A stretch of DNA of 64,000 nt from Desmodesmus armatus (Eukaryota; Chlorophyta; Chlorophyceae; Sphaeropleales; Scenedesmaceae): assembly GCA_007449985.2 (NCBI GenBank), contig VIIQ02000166.1, forward strand, positions 55,391-119,390, written 5' to 3'. The first letter of the stretch is position 1. Each line of letters opens with the position of its first letter. The position numbers and the translations under genes were made by a program. The notes beneath the pieces were generated by a model, which had not been told where the DNA came from, did no database searches, and saw only the letters and a program-made list of their open reading frames with translations. This document shows, piece by piece, positions 13,101-25,100 of the stretch.

Positions 13101-16100
13101 CCCGGGTTCACCACAACCAGTACACCGCACACTTGATAACCCATGTCTAACTTTGGGTTGAGAGAGAGAGAGGACGGGGTGTGTGCACTTCCATGCAGTG
13201 CAATCCACCTACCTGATTTGCCTGATACCATCGCGCCAGGACGTGACAGTGTCGTTGCAGTCGACTTCAAACTGCTTTAGAGATACCGTATGGTTGGAAT
13301 GGAACCAGCTTTGAACTGTTGCATTCTGTGCAAAGTACCTGTCCCAGATCCGCGAGCAAGGATTGTCGAAGTCAGGGAGACTTTGCGTAAGAACATTGTT
13401 TGTTTCGTCTGCCTGGTAGGTGTGCACCGGGAGCTCTTTGGTAGCCAAAGGAAGTGTCGTGATGTTGATGGCGTATCCAGGCGCATCGTCCCAGTTGATG
13501 GCGGCATCTCCACCCAGGCGAGTGTCATCGTGCTGGACGAAAACATGGTTGTTGTACACCCTGAGGAGCAACCAAACCGACATGCGCAGTGTCAAAGTCA
13601 TTGTGGCAGGGTGCCAGATGCGTTGGGTCAGCGCGACGGATTATTCAGACATCAGGCCCGGTGTGAGCATCCCATTACAACCCATACACTGAAGGTTTGC
13701 CGGCGATGTGGGTGTGGGAGGGAAGATTTGCAGGGTGCGGCAAGGCAGGGATGACGCAGCATATGGCCCAAGGGCATGCTGCAATTTGAAAGTGTCCTAT
13801 AGCAAGCAGACTTGGGTTCTGAGTGTAACACTGAGCGGCTCAGTAGCCGTACATGCCGCAACAACCAAAGCAAGCACACTGAGCAAGGGGCAGCATAGTG
13901 GAGTCTGACTGGGGCAGGAGCTGGAGGATTCCTACCAGGAAGTACAAATACTTCACTGTTGTTTGTAGCTACAGAACGTCAATTATAATGCCCCATGGCG
14001 TCAATGATTCATGGACCTCTACAACATAGGTTGTCCAGCCCATTGACTCCAGACTCTGTGACCCGATCTGTACACCAACGGAAAGCTTGCCAGGCCCCTG
14101 GACTGTTTCAATGGTTCCCAGCTTTGTACAATCCTACACTCGTTGTTGTACGAACTTGCAGCAGCAATTGCCCAGTCAGGTCACTTGCACCAGAGCATTC
14201 AGTGTGTTTGGCTCTAGTGCAGATGACGTATTGCATCATCAAAAGGAGGCCCCCCCAGTGTTGTTCAGCACTCAGGGCCCATTTCCAGAACGCGAACCAC
14301 ACAGGGGGTCCACCACAAACCTAAGCCCAAGGGGGGGGGCAAATACGCTTCTACCTCTCCCCCTGTGTCATTTGTAGGCTATTTGGCGCACATACCCCTC
14401 CCCCCGTGTCGCTTTTAGGCTGTTGTTGGGTACTGCTGCTCCCCCTTTGGACAGACAGCTGGACCCCTTACGCCCCTGACTATTGAGGCGTGTTTTTCAA
14501 TCGACCCCTTCCCCCTTGCGAAGATAGGCTGCGCGCTCGGCCGGACCCCCCCCCCCCCCCCCCCCCCCCGGGCTTAGGTTTGTTGTGGACCCTAGATCGC
14601 TCCTGAGACAGCGCTCCTGAGACTCTGTTCGAAAATCAGGCCTTAGGGAAAGTTGACACACGGTTCTGAACGTTGGTTGTATATAGAGTATATGTATATT
14701 GGATCGATACCTTTAGGTAGAGATCCTGATACAGCGCATACGCCTCACCCCCCCCCCCCCCCCGCCACACACTCCCTGTGTCGACACACACACACACCCC
14801 TTTACACCCCCCCTACACACACAAACACGCCCACGCCCACGCCACGCCCACGCCCCCCCCCCCCCACCCCCCCCCCACCCCCACCCCCACCCCCACCCCC
14901 ACCCCCACCCCCACCCCCCCCCCCCCACCCCCCCCCCCCACCCCCCCCCCCACCCCCACCCCCACCCCACCCCCACCCCCACCCCCACCCCCACCCCCAC
15001 CCCCACCCCCCCCACCCCCACCCCCCCCACCCCCACCCCCACCCCCACCCCCACCCCCACCCCCACCCCCACCCCCACCCCCACCCCCACCCCCTCTGTG
15101 TGCATGCAATCATTCTGGCTTCCCTGTCTCGCACTTACAGTCCGCCACACTGATGGCATGTCCCATTGCACTGCTGATGGGGTCGCTTGTTGTCGAACGC
15201 TTCTTGAACAAGGTAGCACCTGTCGAACAAAACATCTGTCCGTGTGCCAAACAGGTGGAAGTACCAGTTCTCTTTCTGGCAGTTGGGGTAGCCAGTGGTG
15301 TTGCCAGTGACGTTGCATTTAACAATGCTTGCGGTATTGTCAACAAAGTCCCAGCCAGAAGAGTGGACCGTTGATTTTTCCACCAGCGTCTTGTGCCAGT
15401 AGTCAAAGTAGACAGGCGGGATGAAACGTCCTGTTAGGACATCGCTGTAGTTGCTGTGGGGAGGGGGGACGAAATTCTGCTTGGTCATCACCGATATGCA
15501 GTTCTCCTCCGTGTAAAGGGGAAAAAGCTGCAACTCATCAGCAAGCCGCATGTAACGGCTAGGATTGGTGCAGTTGGGGCATCTGAACGGGAGCCGTGTC
15601 ATATTCCATGGGGTGAGAACCTGCAGCACTTTGCGTCCACCTGTTTTGTGCACTCTGTGGCCTGGCAGTCCAGGCCCATGCTCTTGGATCAAGTCCCATA
15701 CTGCTGGTGCGTGCCCAAAGGACGTCCTCATGTCTTCATGGTAAGGGCTGTACTCCCCCCTGTGCCGAAAGCGCCAGTCTGTGTTGGCTGTGATATTCAC
15801 AATCCACTCACTATTATTGCGGCCAGCTGCAAACAGGGTGAAACGAAACGCACAGAACAACATTCAACTGGTAGGTTGAATTTGCAGGCAGCCAGTGTTG
15901 CAACCACTGTGAAATACACACACACTATAAGTTGAAGGATTACTTGTTAGATACTCATGGCCAGTGTTTTTTTAAGGTTTGGACCCTTGGCGATAGTTGG
16001 CGAAAAATCCCCAGGGGCCAATTTTTTTTGGCGACAGGTTTGGCGCCAAGGCCATGCCACCCCAATAAATTTGGCGACAAAGCCAAGTACAGTAAAACAC

Positions 16101-19100
16101 CTGTTTCTGGCGATACAGCCTTCCCACCCCAACAAAATTTGGCGACACAACCACAAAGTACTCTTGACTCCTGCTCTTGTTGCCTTATGTGCTTGTGCTG
16201 CTGGTGGCTGTCCCCTGACCCCTTTGATGGCGATGCAGTACCCCTCAGCGCTACCTTGTCATCAGCAGGAATTGAATGGCGTATCCAAGAGTCACATGTT
16301 GTATGCTCCAACACAGCCATCTCAAGCCTTCAGAAAGGTGATGCAGGATGCAATCAACACACCATAAACAGAACGAGGAGATTGGCAGCTGCCCCTGTGG
16401 TACAAACCGTCGCTTTTCTAGTGCGATCTGAGATCGTACAGGTAGCTATCGAGCTGGAGCATCACAGGTTGAGCTGGTGGCTTCAACGAGATCACACGGT
16501 AAAGACGTGTTGAATAGAGCACCATTTCAAGCTTGCCGTGACGGCACAGCACCCGACAGTTGGTGGTCAAGCTGTAGCAACCAACAGTAACAGGCAGGTA
16601 CCAGGCCACGCGCCAGCGTGCCCCAGGCCGGCAATTTTCAGCAGCTGGATTTTTGGCGACACACAGCATGCGCACCACCATTAATTTGTTTTGGCTACAG
16701 GTTTGGCGAGACTGGGGAAGTTCATGAGTCATGGCCCACATGTGTGTCGCCCAAGGGCCTATCCGAGCTGCACATGTCACAGTTCACATGCACGATATAC
16801 TTGCAGGATGGCACATGTTATGCATGCCTCTGAGCACCTCACCACTAAGAAGTCAGCAAGGTCCTGCTTGTGACCTGCTGATCGTACAGGACACCAAACC
16901 AGCTGCGCATTTGACTAATGGGTGACTAAAAGGCCCGTCTGGTGTCACGGAAGGGGGGGGGTACCCTTATTTGGAGATTTCATACGTGTGGGCTTCAAGA
17001 ATAAGGATGGACATGGCTGCCATTTCAATATGCTTATGACATGGGGTTACGAGGTCCGACAACAGCTATGTGCCACCTTCGACAACTCATGACTGACTTG
17101 AGCAGTCAACTTCAGATCACATCACTTGCGGCGCTGCTTGTGAGCGCGAGTGCTCACAACTACCCGCTTTGTCAGCCTGGCGATGGGCAGCAGCAACAAC
17201 ATCCCAACAGCCAGCAACGACGAGTGTGCCACAGTGGAACAGCAGCCCAAATGAGCACCCCCGCCCCATGATTTAGCAACGCTTAGCAGGAATCGATCCA
17301 GCACTGACGCCACCTGGGCGAAAGCTGTCCTGTAGCCCGTGTGCATCTCTTCCCAGCGCGATGCAACACGTGTCAAAGCCCTCAAGGACATGTGTCTAAA
17401 TGAACAGGTTGCCAAGAGGGTGGTTGCATTGCGGTAAGGTAAGGCGCTTGGCCTGGTCTATGAGATGTGCTTCCAAATGCCTTGAAATGGAACTCACACA
17501 TGCAAACATCGGCATACGACGTACGATATGTGTCCAGTCACCCAACACACAACAGCACAAAGGGAACTCACCCATGAGGTGAATGTTGAAGGGGATGTTG
17601 CCATCTGACCAGGCATGCATGCTTATTTGCTGGTGTAGGTTCCTGCAGCAGGAAGTGATCAGCCAATCGTGACGTGTCAATGACAGGTTTATGCTGAAAG
17701 GGGACTTGTCCTTGGGGATTTTAAGGCTGGTTTCCATCCTCACAAAAGCGTCAGGCATCTCTGGTCTGAGCCACAGTGTTTGTTCCTTCTGGTTTGTTCT
17801 GCCATCTCCGTGACGCCAGTGAATGGCTGGCATGAGCTCTTGAGCTTCATAGCTACAGGTGTAAATTTGATCTTTTTTGGAAGCACACCCAAGAGCCAGT
17901 TACCTATCGAAGCATGTTCAACAAAGCCAGGAATGAGGGCATCCCATGGTGGCTGCTGCGTGAGTCTTATTCTTTTCAGAGTGTTAACGACACATATCAT
18001 GATTGTCCCCAATCCGGACTAGGGGGAGAAGAGAGTGTAGTAGAGTTGGCACTGGTGACAGAGACAGAGACCCAGTTCCCCACCACGACTTGCAGACAGA
18101 TACATGTTCAGGTGCTTGTTGACAGACTATCTGATGCAGGCGCACTCACAGACGGTGTAGGTATACTCACAAATAGTGAAGATTCTTCATTTTGCCCCAT
18201 ACACCCGGCACGCTGCCCTTCAAGCTGCTGTTGCCTGCTCGCTCAGCATAGCCAAGCAGCTTGTCCTCCACACCAAAGTCACTGCACTCACCCACACATG
18301 GTTAATGAAACTGATGCAGTCTTGGCATAAGCACCCAGTACGACAATGAAAAGCATAGTTGCAGGTGTCACACCTCAGTGATGCACTGCCTGTTGCAGTA
18401 CACAAGCAGTAGGGCCGGGGGATGTCACAAGCATTCATGACCGTGCTATCTGAGAGCAGACTTACATGACCTCGATGTAGGGGAAAACTTCAGCCCACTC
18501 CGAGGGTAGGGTTCCCTGAACAGGTGACAGCCACTTGTTGTACGTGTTCCAGGGTGTGGGATCACCTTCCGGGATGTCGCCCGCAGAGTCGTAACCCCTA
18601 TCTTCCCCTTGGTAGGCACCGCCCATAATGGGCACTTGCGAAGCAGAGGCATTTATTCTGCAAAAAAACACGCAACAACATTGAAAGGACTTGCAAACTG
18701 ACTTTGCAAGCACCTGATGTCTTAGACAGGGACCATATTGCTGTAGAGGAAGATGCTGATGGTCCGGTCAGGACACCCCCCCCCCCCTTGCGGGGGGGGG
18801 GGGTCAATATTGAAGAAACAAGTCGCTGGTTGCTGGCCAGACACAGTCAAACCTTGTGCTACTCATCAACAAAGACTAAAATACAATGCTATCAGGACAG
18901 TGCGGCGTTGCTCGCGCAGGTGAAGATGATTGATCAGGGGTGCAATTGAGATCCCTTCTGGCACAGCTCTGAAAGACACTGCTGAATGGTTGGCAGCGTC
19001 TCGACATACACATCAGGTGTAACCAGTATGAATATGGCAGGCATTATGCTCTTACAGCACGTACAAGACGCTTGAAACAGTCTTTTGGTCCATCCGGTGA

Positions 19101-22100
19101 TTGTCACTCGGCTGTGACTACTCGGGACTAATCCCGGGTGGCAGCGGCCCACCCGCTTGCCAGCCTTGAAATATTTTTCGTCATACTGACATAGTACGCC
19201 CATGCTGCTCGGGATTCAGATTGCATTATGCCGCGTGATTGCGATCGCGAGCTGTTGAGAGGCAATTGGGGAAAGTCAGGGGACCCAGCAGATGGAGATA
19301 AACGTACTGCAACGTTGATTTCAGCACGAAATGCACAGCGTGCTCAACCAGTGCTCATGCATACGCAGCAGCAAAGCAGTGACCCCGTCACTGCTGCATC
19401 GAGCAACCGGTCTGTGCAAAATTGCTGCGATGCTGGGAAATACTCGAAAGGCATCTAGCGCATGCCATAGTGGGTGTGGAGGGTTTTTGCACAGAGCCAG
19501 GCCTCTCCCCTCCCCCCCAAAAGCTGAGGTCCATGTCGCACTGACGCCAGCTGGGCGATAGGCTCTATGCTTTGTGCGGGGCATGGTGTCCCCTTGTGTT
19601 GTAAGCTGACTTGTTGTGGTATCCGCCAAGTCAGCTAGCTAGTCTGGCTGCCAAGTAGACAGCTAGCCCCCTGTAGGGTGCTGTTCTACAAATTGCTAAG
19701 TGCTACTAGGGAAGGATGGTATTGATTGGCGTCCCAGCAAACAGGGTTGGGGGCTGCAGGTCCAGCACTTTTGCACAAAACATGATGTATCATGCCTGGG
19801 TTGGTGCACCTGCACCTGCACAGGCCAATGGTGCTGGGGTACAGGCAGCATTAGGGCCTGCTGAACCCTGCTGTGCCCTGCTGCTGCTGGCTGGGTTGGG
19901 CTGAGAAACGATTACCCCAGTGGGTTCTGGGTTCGCACCATCCAGCAGATCCAGCAGCAGCAGGTGCCACTCCAGAAAGGCCAACATCACGGGTTGAGTA
20001 AAGGTTGTGCAGGCAGCCTGAACAGCACCTAAAGTGTATAGAAACCGATGCTCAGCCGCAGCAGGGTCTTGGTAGCTGAGAAAATCCCATACCATCCGTG
20101 TAGGCAGAATGTAGGCAGCTGCTTGACTGCCTTATTTGCTGCAGCTGACAGTGGAGCATGCATGGAGGAAAGCTGATGCTTTCCTGCCCTTGCTTGCTAA
20201 GCCAAGGCAAGACAGACGAGCATGAGATGAAGGCATTTGCGTGCGCAGCAGCAGCACCAAAGGCCTGCAGCTGGGGGGGGTCTAATGGAAAAAGGTACAG
20301 CATCACATCTATGCTGGTGCATAGCTGCTGCATCATGCACCTTTGCAATTGTGCAGCAGAGCGCAAGAAGCTGCAATAAGGCATGCAGCCTGTTGCAGCC
20401 CGTACAGGCAGCACAGAGCACAGCATGCTAATCGAGGCTGTTGTAGTCACCAACTACCGACCCATGCTGCAATATGTCAAATTCGCATGCCACGGACGCC
20501 CTGGGCGCTTGAGAAAAGATGCAGTGATAGATGGCGTTGCAAGTAGGGACCACTACTGCAGTAGTTGTGCTGGCAGTAACTGAATGCAAGCTGCTATGCT
20601 AAATATACTATCCAAGCCACAGTTCTACAGCCAGTGGCTGCGACTGCGACACACTGTCGCGCTGGGTGCAAGTCATCACGCTGCATCTATTGCCACTGCT
20701 GTTGTGGCTGCCTGCGACTGGCTGCTGCACCAACGCCATGCTGTGCCTGGATTTTCTATGCACGTTCCAGGCCGACCAATACATAGCACTTGCACTAGCC
20801 CATACACATGACTACACCTCTTCTAAAGCCCGTAACATGCATTCAGTGTTGTCAAAGTCTTGACCCCCTTTGCTTCATGAGGGGGAGGGGGGAGGGGGGG
20901 AAAAGACCCCTTTGCTGCACATCGAGGGGAGGTGTCAGAGGGGGGCATGCAACTAGGTGCACTGCCGCGCTATGGTGGGAGCCATGATGCCTGCATGATC
21001 CTAGCAGCTAAAGACACATGCGTACAGGAGAAAAGGGCCCTTAAACAGACCAGCTAACACAAGTACACCACCACCACAAAAGAGGCAATTAGACACCCAG
21101 CCAAGGCGTACAAGCCTACGGATCTTTGTGTGAGCTGATCTGTAAGGAAGGGTCAACACACACAACTTAATGCACTTGGGACCAGGACAACCACACAGGA
21201 TTCTGTGAAAGTCGCCAATGTAAGGCAAATATTGAGATTGTTCTACAAATAACCGTGCAGGACAGGATGCAATCACTAAAAGCGTCGACTGTCCACAGGT
21301 GTTTGTCACTAGTCATATCTGCCCGTGCTGGCGCTTCTACACCACATGTTTGTTATCAGGATACGCATAGCACCACGCGGGCAGTATGGCGTAGTACACA
21401 CGCGCACACACGCACACACACACGCACGCACGCACGCACGCACGCACGCACGTACGCCCCCCCCCCCATCCTTCCCCTTATCCCCAGCCCCCCCACCCGC
21501 CCCGCCCCAACCCACCCTAGACAAATAACGCTGGCAGCAACTGCATAGCTACAACCATCAGGATGGGACTTGCCAGGTTCCCCGCATCCTGTGGCCCAAT
21601 CATGAATTGTGCCACAATCCTCGACAAAGTTTGACATGTCTACGGGCTCACCTTATGACCCGCATGCTTTCTCCAAACGCCCTGCGTTTCTCCTCACACT
21701 TCTCCAAGGCCATGGGCAGCTTGCCCGCTTTTTCTAGCCGGGTGCAGGACCGTAGGAAGTCATTCAGGCTTTGCGGTGGCCGACCAAGCCTTTGGGCATA
21801 CACAGCTGCATCAGTGATGTTGTTGTAGCGCCAATCCTGACTTGTGTCATTGAAGTCAATGAATGCTATGTCTGTAAAGCTCCTGCACAGAAAAAAAAGT
21901 AAGCAAACAAACAAGGTATCCCTTCCTGTGCATTGAGAAGCTCAGTGCACAACATCTGCAGCAGTTCTGACGGCAGGATAGAAACTTGCATGCAAGTGTA
22001 TGTCAGGTGTATTGGTTGACACAGGTTTTGACTGCTTCACCACAGTGGATATGTCAGGTTTGACTGCTTCACCTGCGCCCACCCAGTCCGCCGTGCAACA

Positions 22101-25100
22101 CCCCACTCAAAGACCCCGACATATTCTTCGACATTCATTATTCAATCATGATCAAACTCCATTTTCAAAAACAAAAACAGATACACAGTACAGTTCAGTA
22201 CAGTAATTGTGACAGAGTCCCTGCCCCGGCACTAGCCAGCGAGCCAGGGGCTATTTTTGCCACTTACAACTCCTGCAGCTCAGTGATGAACACCAATTGG
22301 TCCACAAGTCGTGCAAACGGCATGGACCCTGGGAAAGTGCACGGTAGTGTGTACGTGTCGTCGTAACCTTGTCCACTATTGGCGCTTCCATCCACACGCT
22401 TGTCCCACTGCCCTGGTGTGCGGAAACACCTGCCCTCCAGGTCCCAAAAGCTCGTGTCCGCCTGGCCGACGCCCATTGTAGTATTAGGGGCATACAGCCC
22501 CCGGCCTTGAGACCACAGCAGACCTTCTGTCATGCAAGGGCTCAACCTCCAACTGTGTGCGTGCCAAGCATACGCTGAACTGGGCAAGGCTGCTGCCCGC
22601 CCTAGCTTGTCGGTGCGGTGATAACCAACATCATAGTGGCGGATGCGACTGCATGGCAGTATTGACAAACACAAGGTTGGTTGCTGCAAGCTCCATATGT
22701 GTGCATGGCCTCACACTGGAGCATATGTTGCAGCATGCACTTGCTTGGGGTGCAAATGCTTTTCCGTAGCATAATCCAGTGAGATGCATTGCAGTAGCAG
22801 CCGGGCGCAGCAGCACGCATGTCCACACCACAAAAACACAACAAACACCCATACTGACACTCCCTAATGCCGGACGCGCCTCAATTTGGTAGTGCAATGG
22901 CCCCGAGACGATGGCTTTCACCAGAGACTTCAACAAGGATGCTGCCTCACACCTGTCCCCACTTACATGTATGGCACAGAGTCATCTTGAACTGCACTGG
23001 TGTCAACTGGGTCCTCCCATGTCGTTGTAATGTTGGGCTCTGCCTTCCAACATTGTATCATGGGACATGTGTCACAACCAGGGCAAAATTCGCCGCATGC
23101 AGGATACGACATCGCTGCAGAAAAGGAACACAACATGAGGTGTGTGTGTGTGTGTCATTGATGATACATGTGGATAGCACATAGTGACTCACTAGTAGTT
23201 AGTAAGCAAGCAACCTCATGAGGCACATAGTCCCTACACGGCCCCCAAGTATTCCCCTGGGGAGGTGTGGTTGCGACTGCTGTTGCCTTAGCCCTAGAGC
23301 ATGCATGTGATGAGCCATCTTCAACGGATGCCAGGCCAATGGGCCAATATAGGACTACAAGAATAGTCAAACTTTGACGGAAAGCAAAGGGGTCTCCCTG
23401 CATGACCAAAAAGGAAAGCACTGCGTTGTGTGTTTGGGGGGGTGGGGTCACATCCCTGCTTGTCATGCCACAGCAAATGGTGATGTGGTCAACACCACAA
23501 TGTTGTGATGGCACAACCCATGCCACTTGAGCATGACTGCACCAGCAGCTTATCCCACCACTGCTCACCATAACTGTCCTTTGGGCTTGACCTGTTGGTC
23601 AATGTCCCCAACAGATCAGTGTCGTTGTATCCATTGTCAAAGTCATCTAGGCACCTGGGGCCTGATGCTGCTGCCATCTCTGGTGAGAAACACCGGAATG
23701 TGAACGGACACTGCAGGTGCCTGTGCTGTACGACACTGCAATTGCCTGCCACACCCAAGGCGCTCGAATATGAGTTGTTGTGACAGGAGATAGTGGTGTC
23801 GTTGTTGCTCAGGTGTGTCACATATACCGTAAAATGAGTGTTGGTCCTCTTGTTTCCTGCAAACTATGTGCTCGTTGCAGTTGCTTGCTGGTGACTGGCG
23901 GCAGCAGTCGCTTGACTGGGTGATGCAACAGAGGTGGGAGGAGTCTGCAGTGCAGGCCGCGCTGGCTGCCCTATTCAGGGCCCGGTGGCGAGGTCTCACC
24001 CAAGGTGACCCGCGTTCCGCCCCTTCTATCGGCATTCACAAGCTTACACATCATGCATGGGTCTACCCGCTAGATCCTGGCTTCAATCCCTTCTCAAGGG
24101 ACGATGCGCCTCCGCATATCAAGTTGTGCCTGCCCTTTGATGTAGCGCGTAACCTTGCCCAGTTGCGTATTGGTTCAGCCCACCTTGAAATAGAACAGGG
24201 ACGTAAGCGAAGGGTCTCTGTGCCCCGTGCTGACCGCCTGTGTCGAGTGTGTTGTGGAGAGGATGCTACCCTGGCCCACCGCCAAGCTGTACTGGCAAGG
24301 ACAAGAACTAGTCGTAATGTGGAAGACTTGAAGCACTTCCTGTTGGAGTGCCCTGTTTACGATGATTTGCGCGCCGCTTGCCCGGCCTTCCCCCTGTCTG
24401 ATGCTGTGGTACTGGACGACCCTGAATGTGTGCGATCAGTGTTTCAACATGGAGAGCAGTCTGCGTTGGCATACACTCTGTACAAGATGAAAGTGCGCCG
24501 GGCGCGCCTTCTTGGGCTGACTTTGGGCATCTGACCTGACAAGGGGTATTTCTTGGTGCTGCTGCATGCTGGATCCTAGCTGTTTGCTTCCCACTTCTGT
24601 ACAAGGTTGTCGTGTTGCCTCAGGATGTCAATGAAGTCTCCTTTGCTGTCTTGCTTTGAATCAGGCTACTATCTGGTGTAGGTGGTGCAAACCACTGACG
24701 GGGATCGGGGTTTTTCCCCACCTTAGTGTTTCAACCGGTTCAACCCTGGCAGGCAATGCCATTGATGTGTGGCGAATGTGTCTGCGTGTAACATTTTCTT
24801 CCCCAAAATTTCCATGCACACGGTAGGTAGTGTTGTATCGCTGTGTCACATTGAATGGCTTTGTGGCAAAGTAAAAGCCCCTACTGGGAGCGGCGCCCTC
24901 GGCACCAAACGGCTGGGACCAGTTGCTGCCAGTCTGCGGCCAGGCTTGCAGCAAGAAGCTTCCAGGTACCTCTGTGAGGTTGTCATACTTGATGCGGGTA
25001 CTGCCCATGTAAGAGTATGCTGCAGTGCCATTTTGCACTGTTGCAGCGTCCACTAGGTTGGTCTGCCATCCATTAGTGATATTGTACTGAAGGACATGGC

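Larger units (their letters stand above)
18658..21651 (-). other. intron between exons 7 and 8 of the giant gene
   Basis: About 3 kb with no supported exon. It holds C/G runs near 20875-20945 and a (CA)/(CGCA) microsatellite at 21399-21470. Short ORFs near 19790-20450 show no recognisable domain. Confidence 0.5.

Noticed and set aside
14846..15094. Interstitial telomere
   Set aside because: The unit CCCCCA/TGGGGG does not match known green-algal telomere repeats (TTTAGGG or TTTTAGGG).
14653..15374. Pro/His-rich and Gly/Trp-rich ORFs of up to 200 residues
   Set aside because: Produced by the CCCCCA tract in several frames; no coding signal.
15139..15863. Independent gene starting at 15863 (MLFCAFRFTLFAAG)
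   Set aside because: It looks signal-peptide-like, but a stop lies just upstream and splice acceptors at 15826 and 15810 exist; a phase-consistent join to exon 8 at 15810 is possible. Kept as one gene with doubt.
17396..17833. Minus-strand ORF of 145 residues
   Set aside because: It overlaps dispersed repeat B and has no phase-compatible splice sites for the giant gene.
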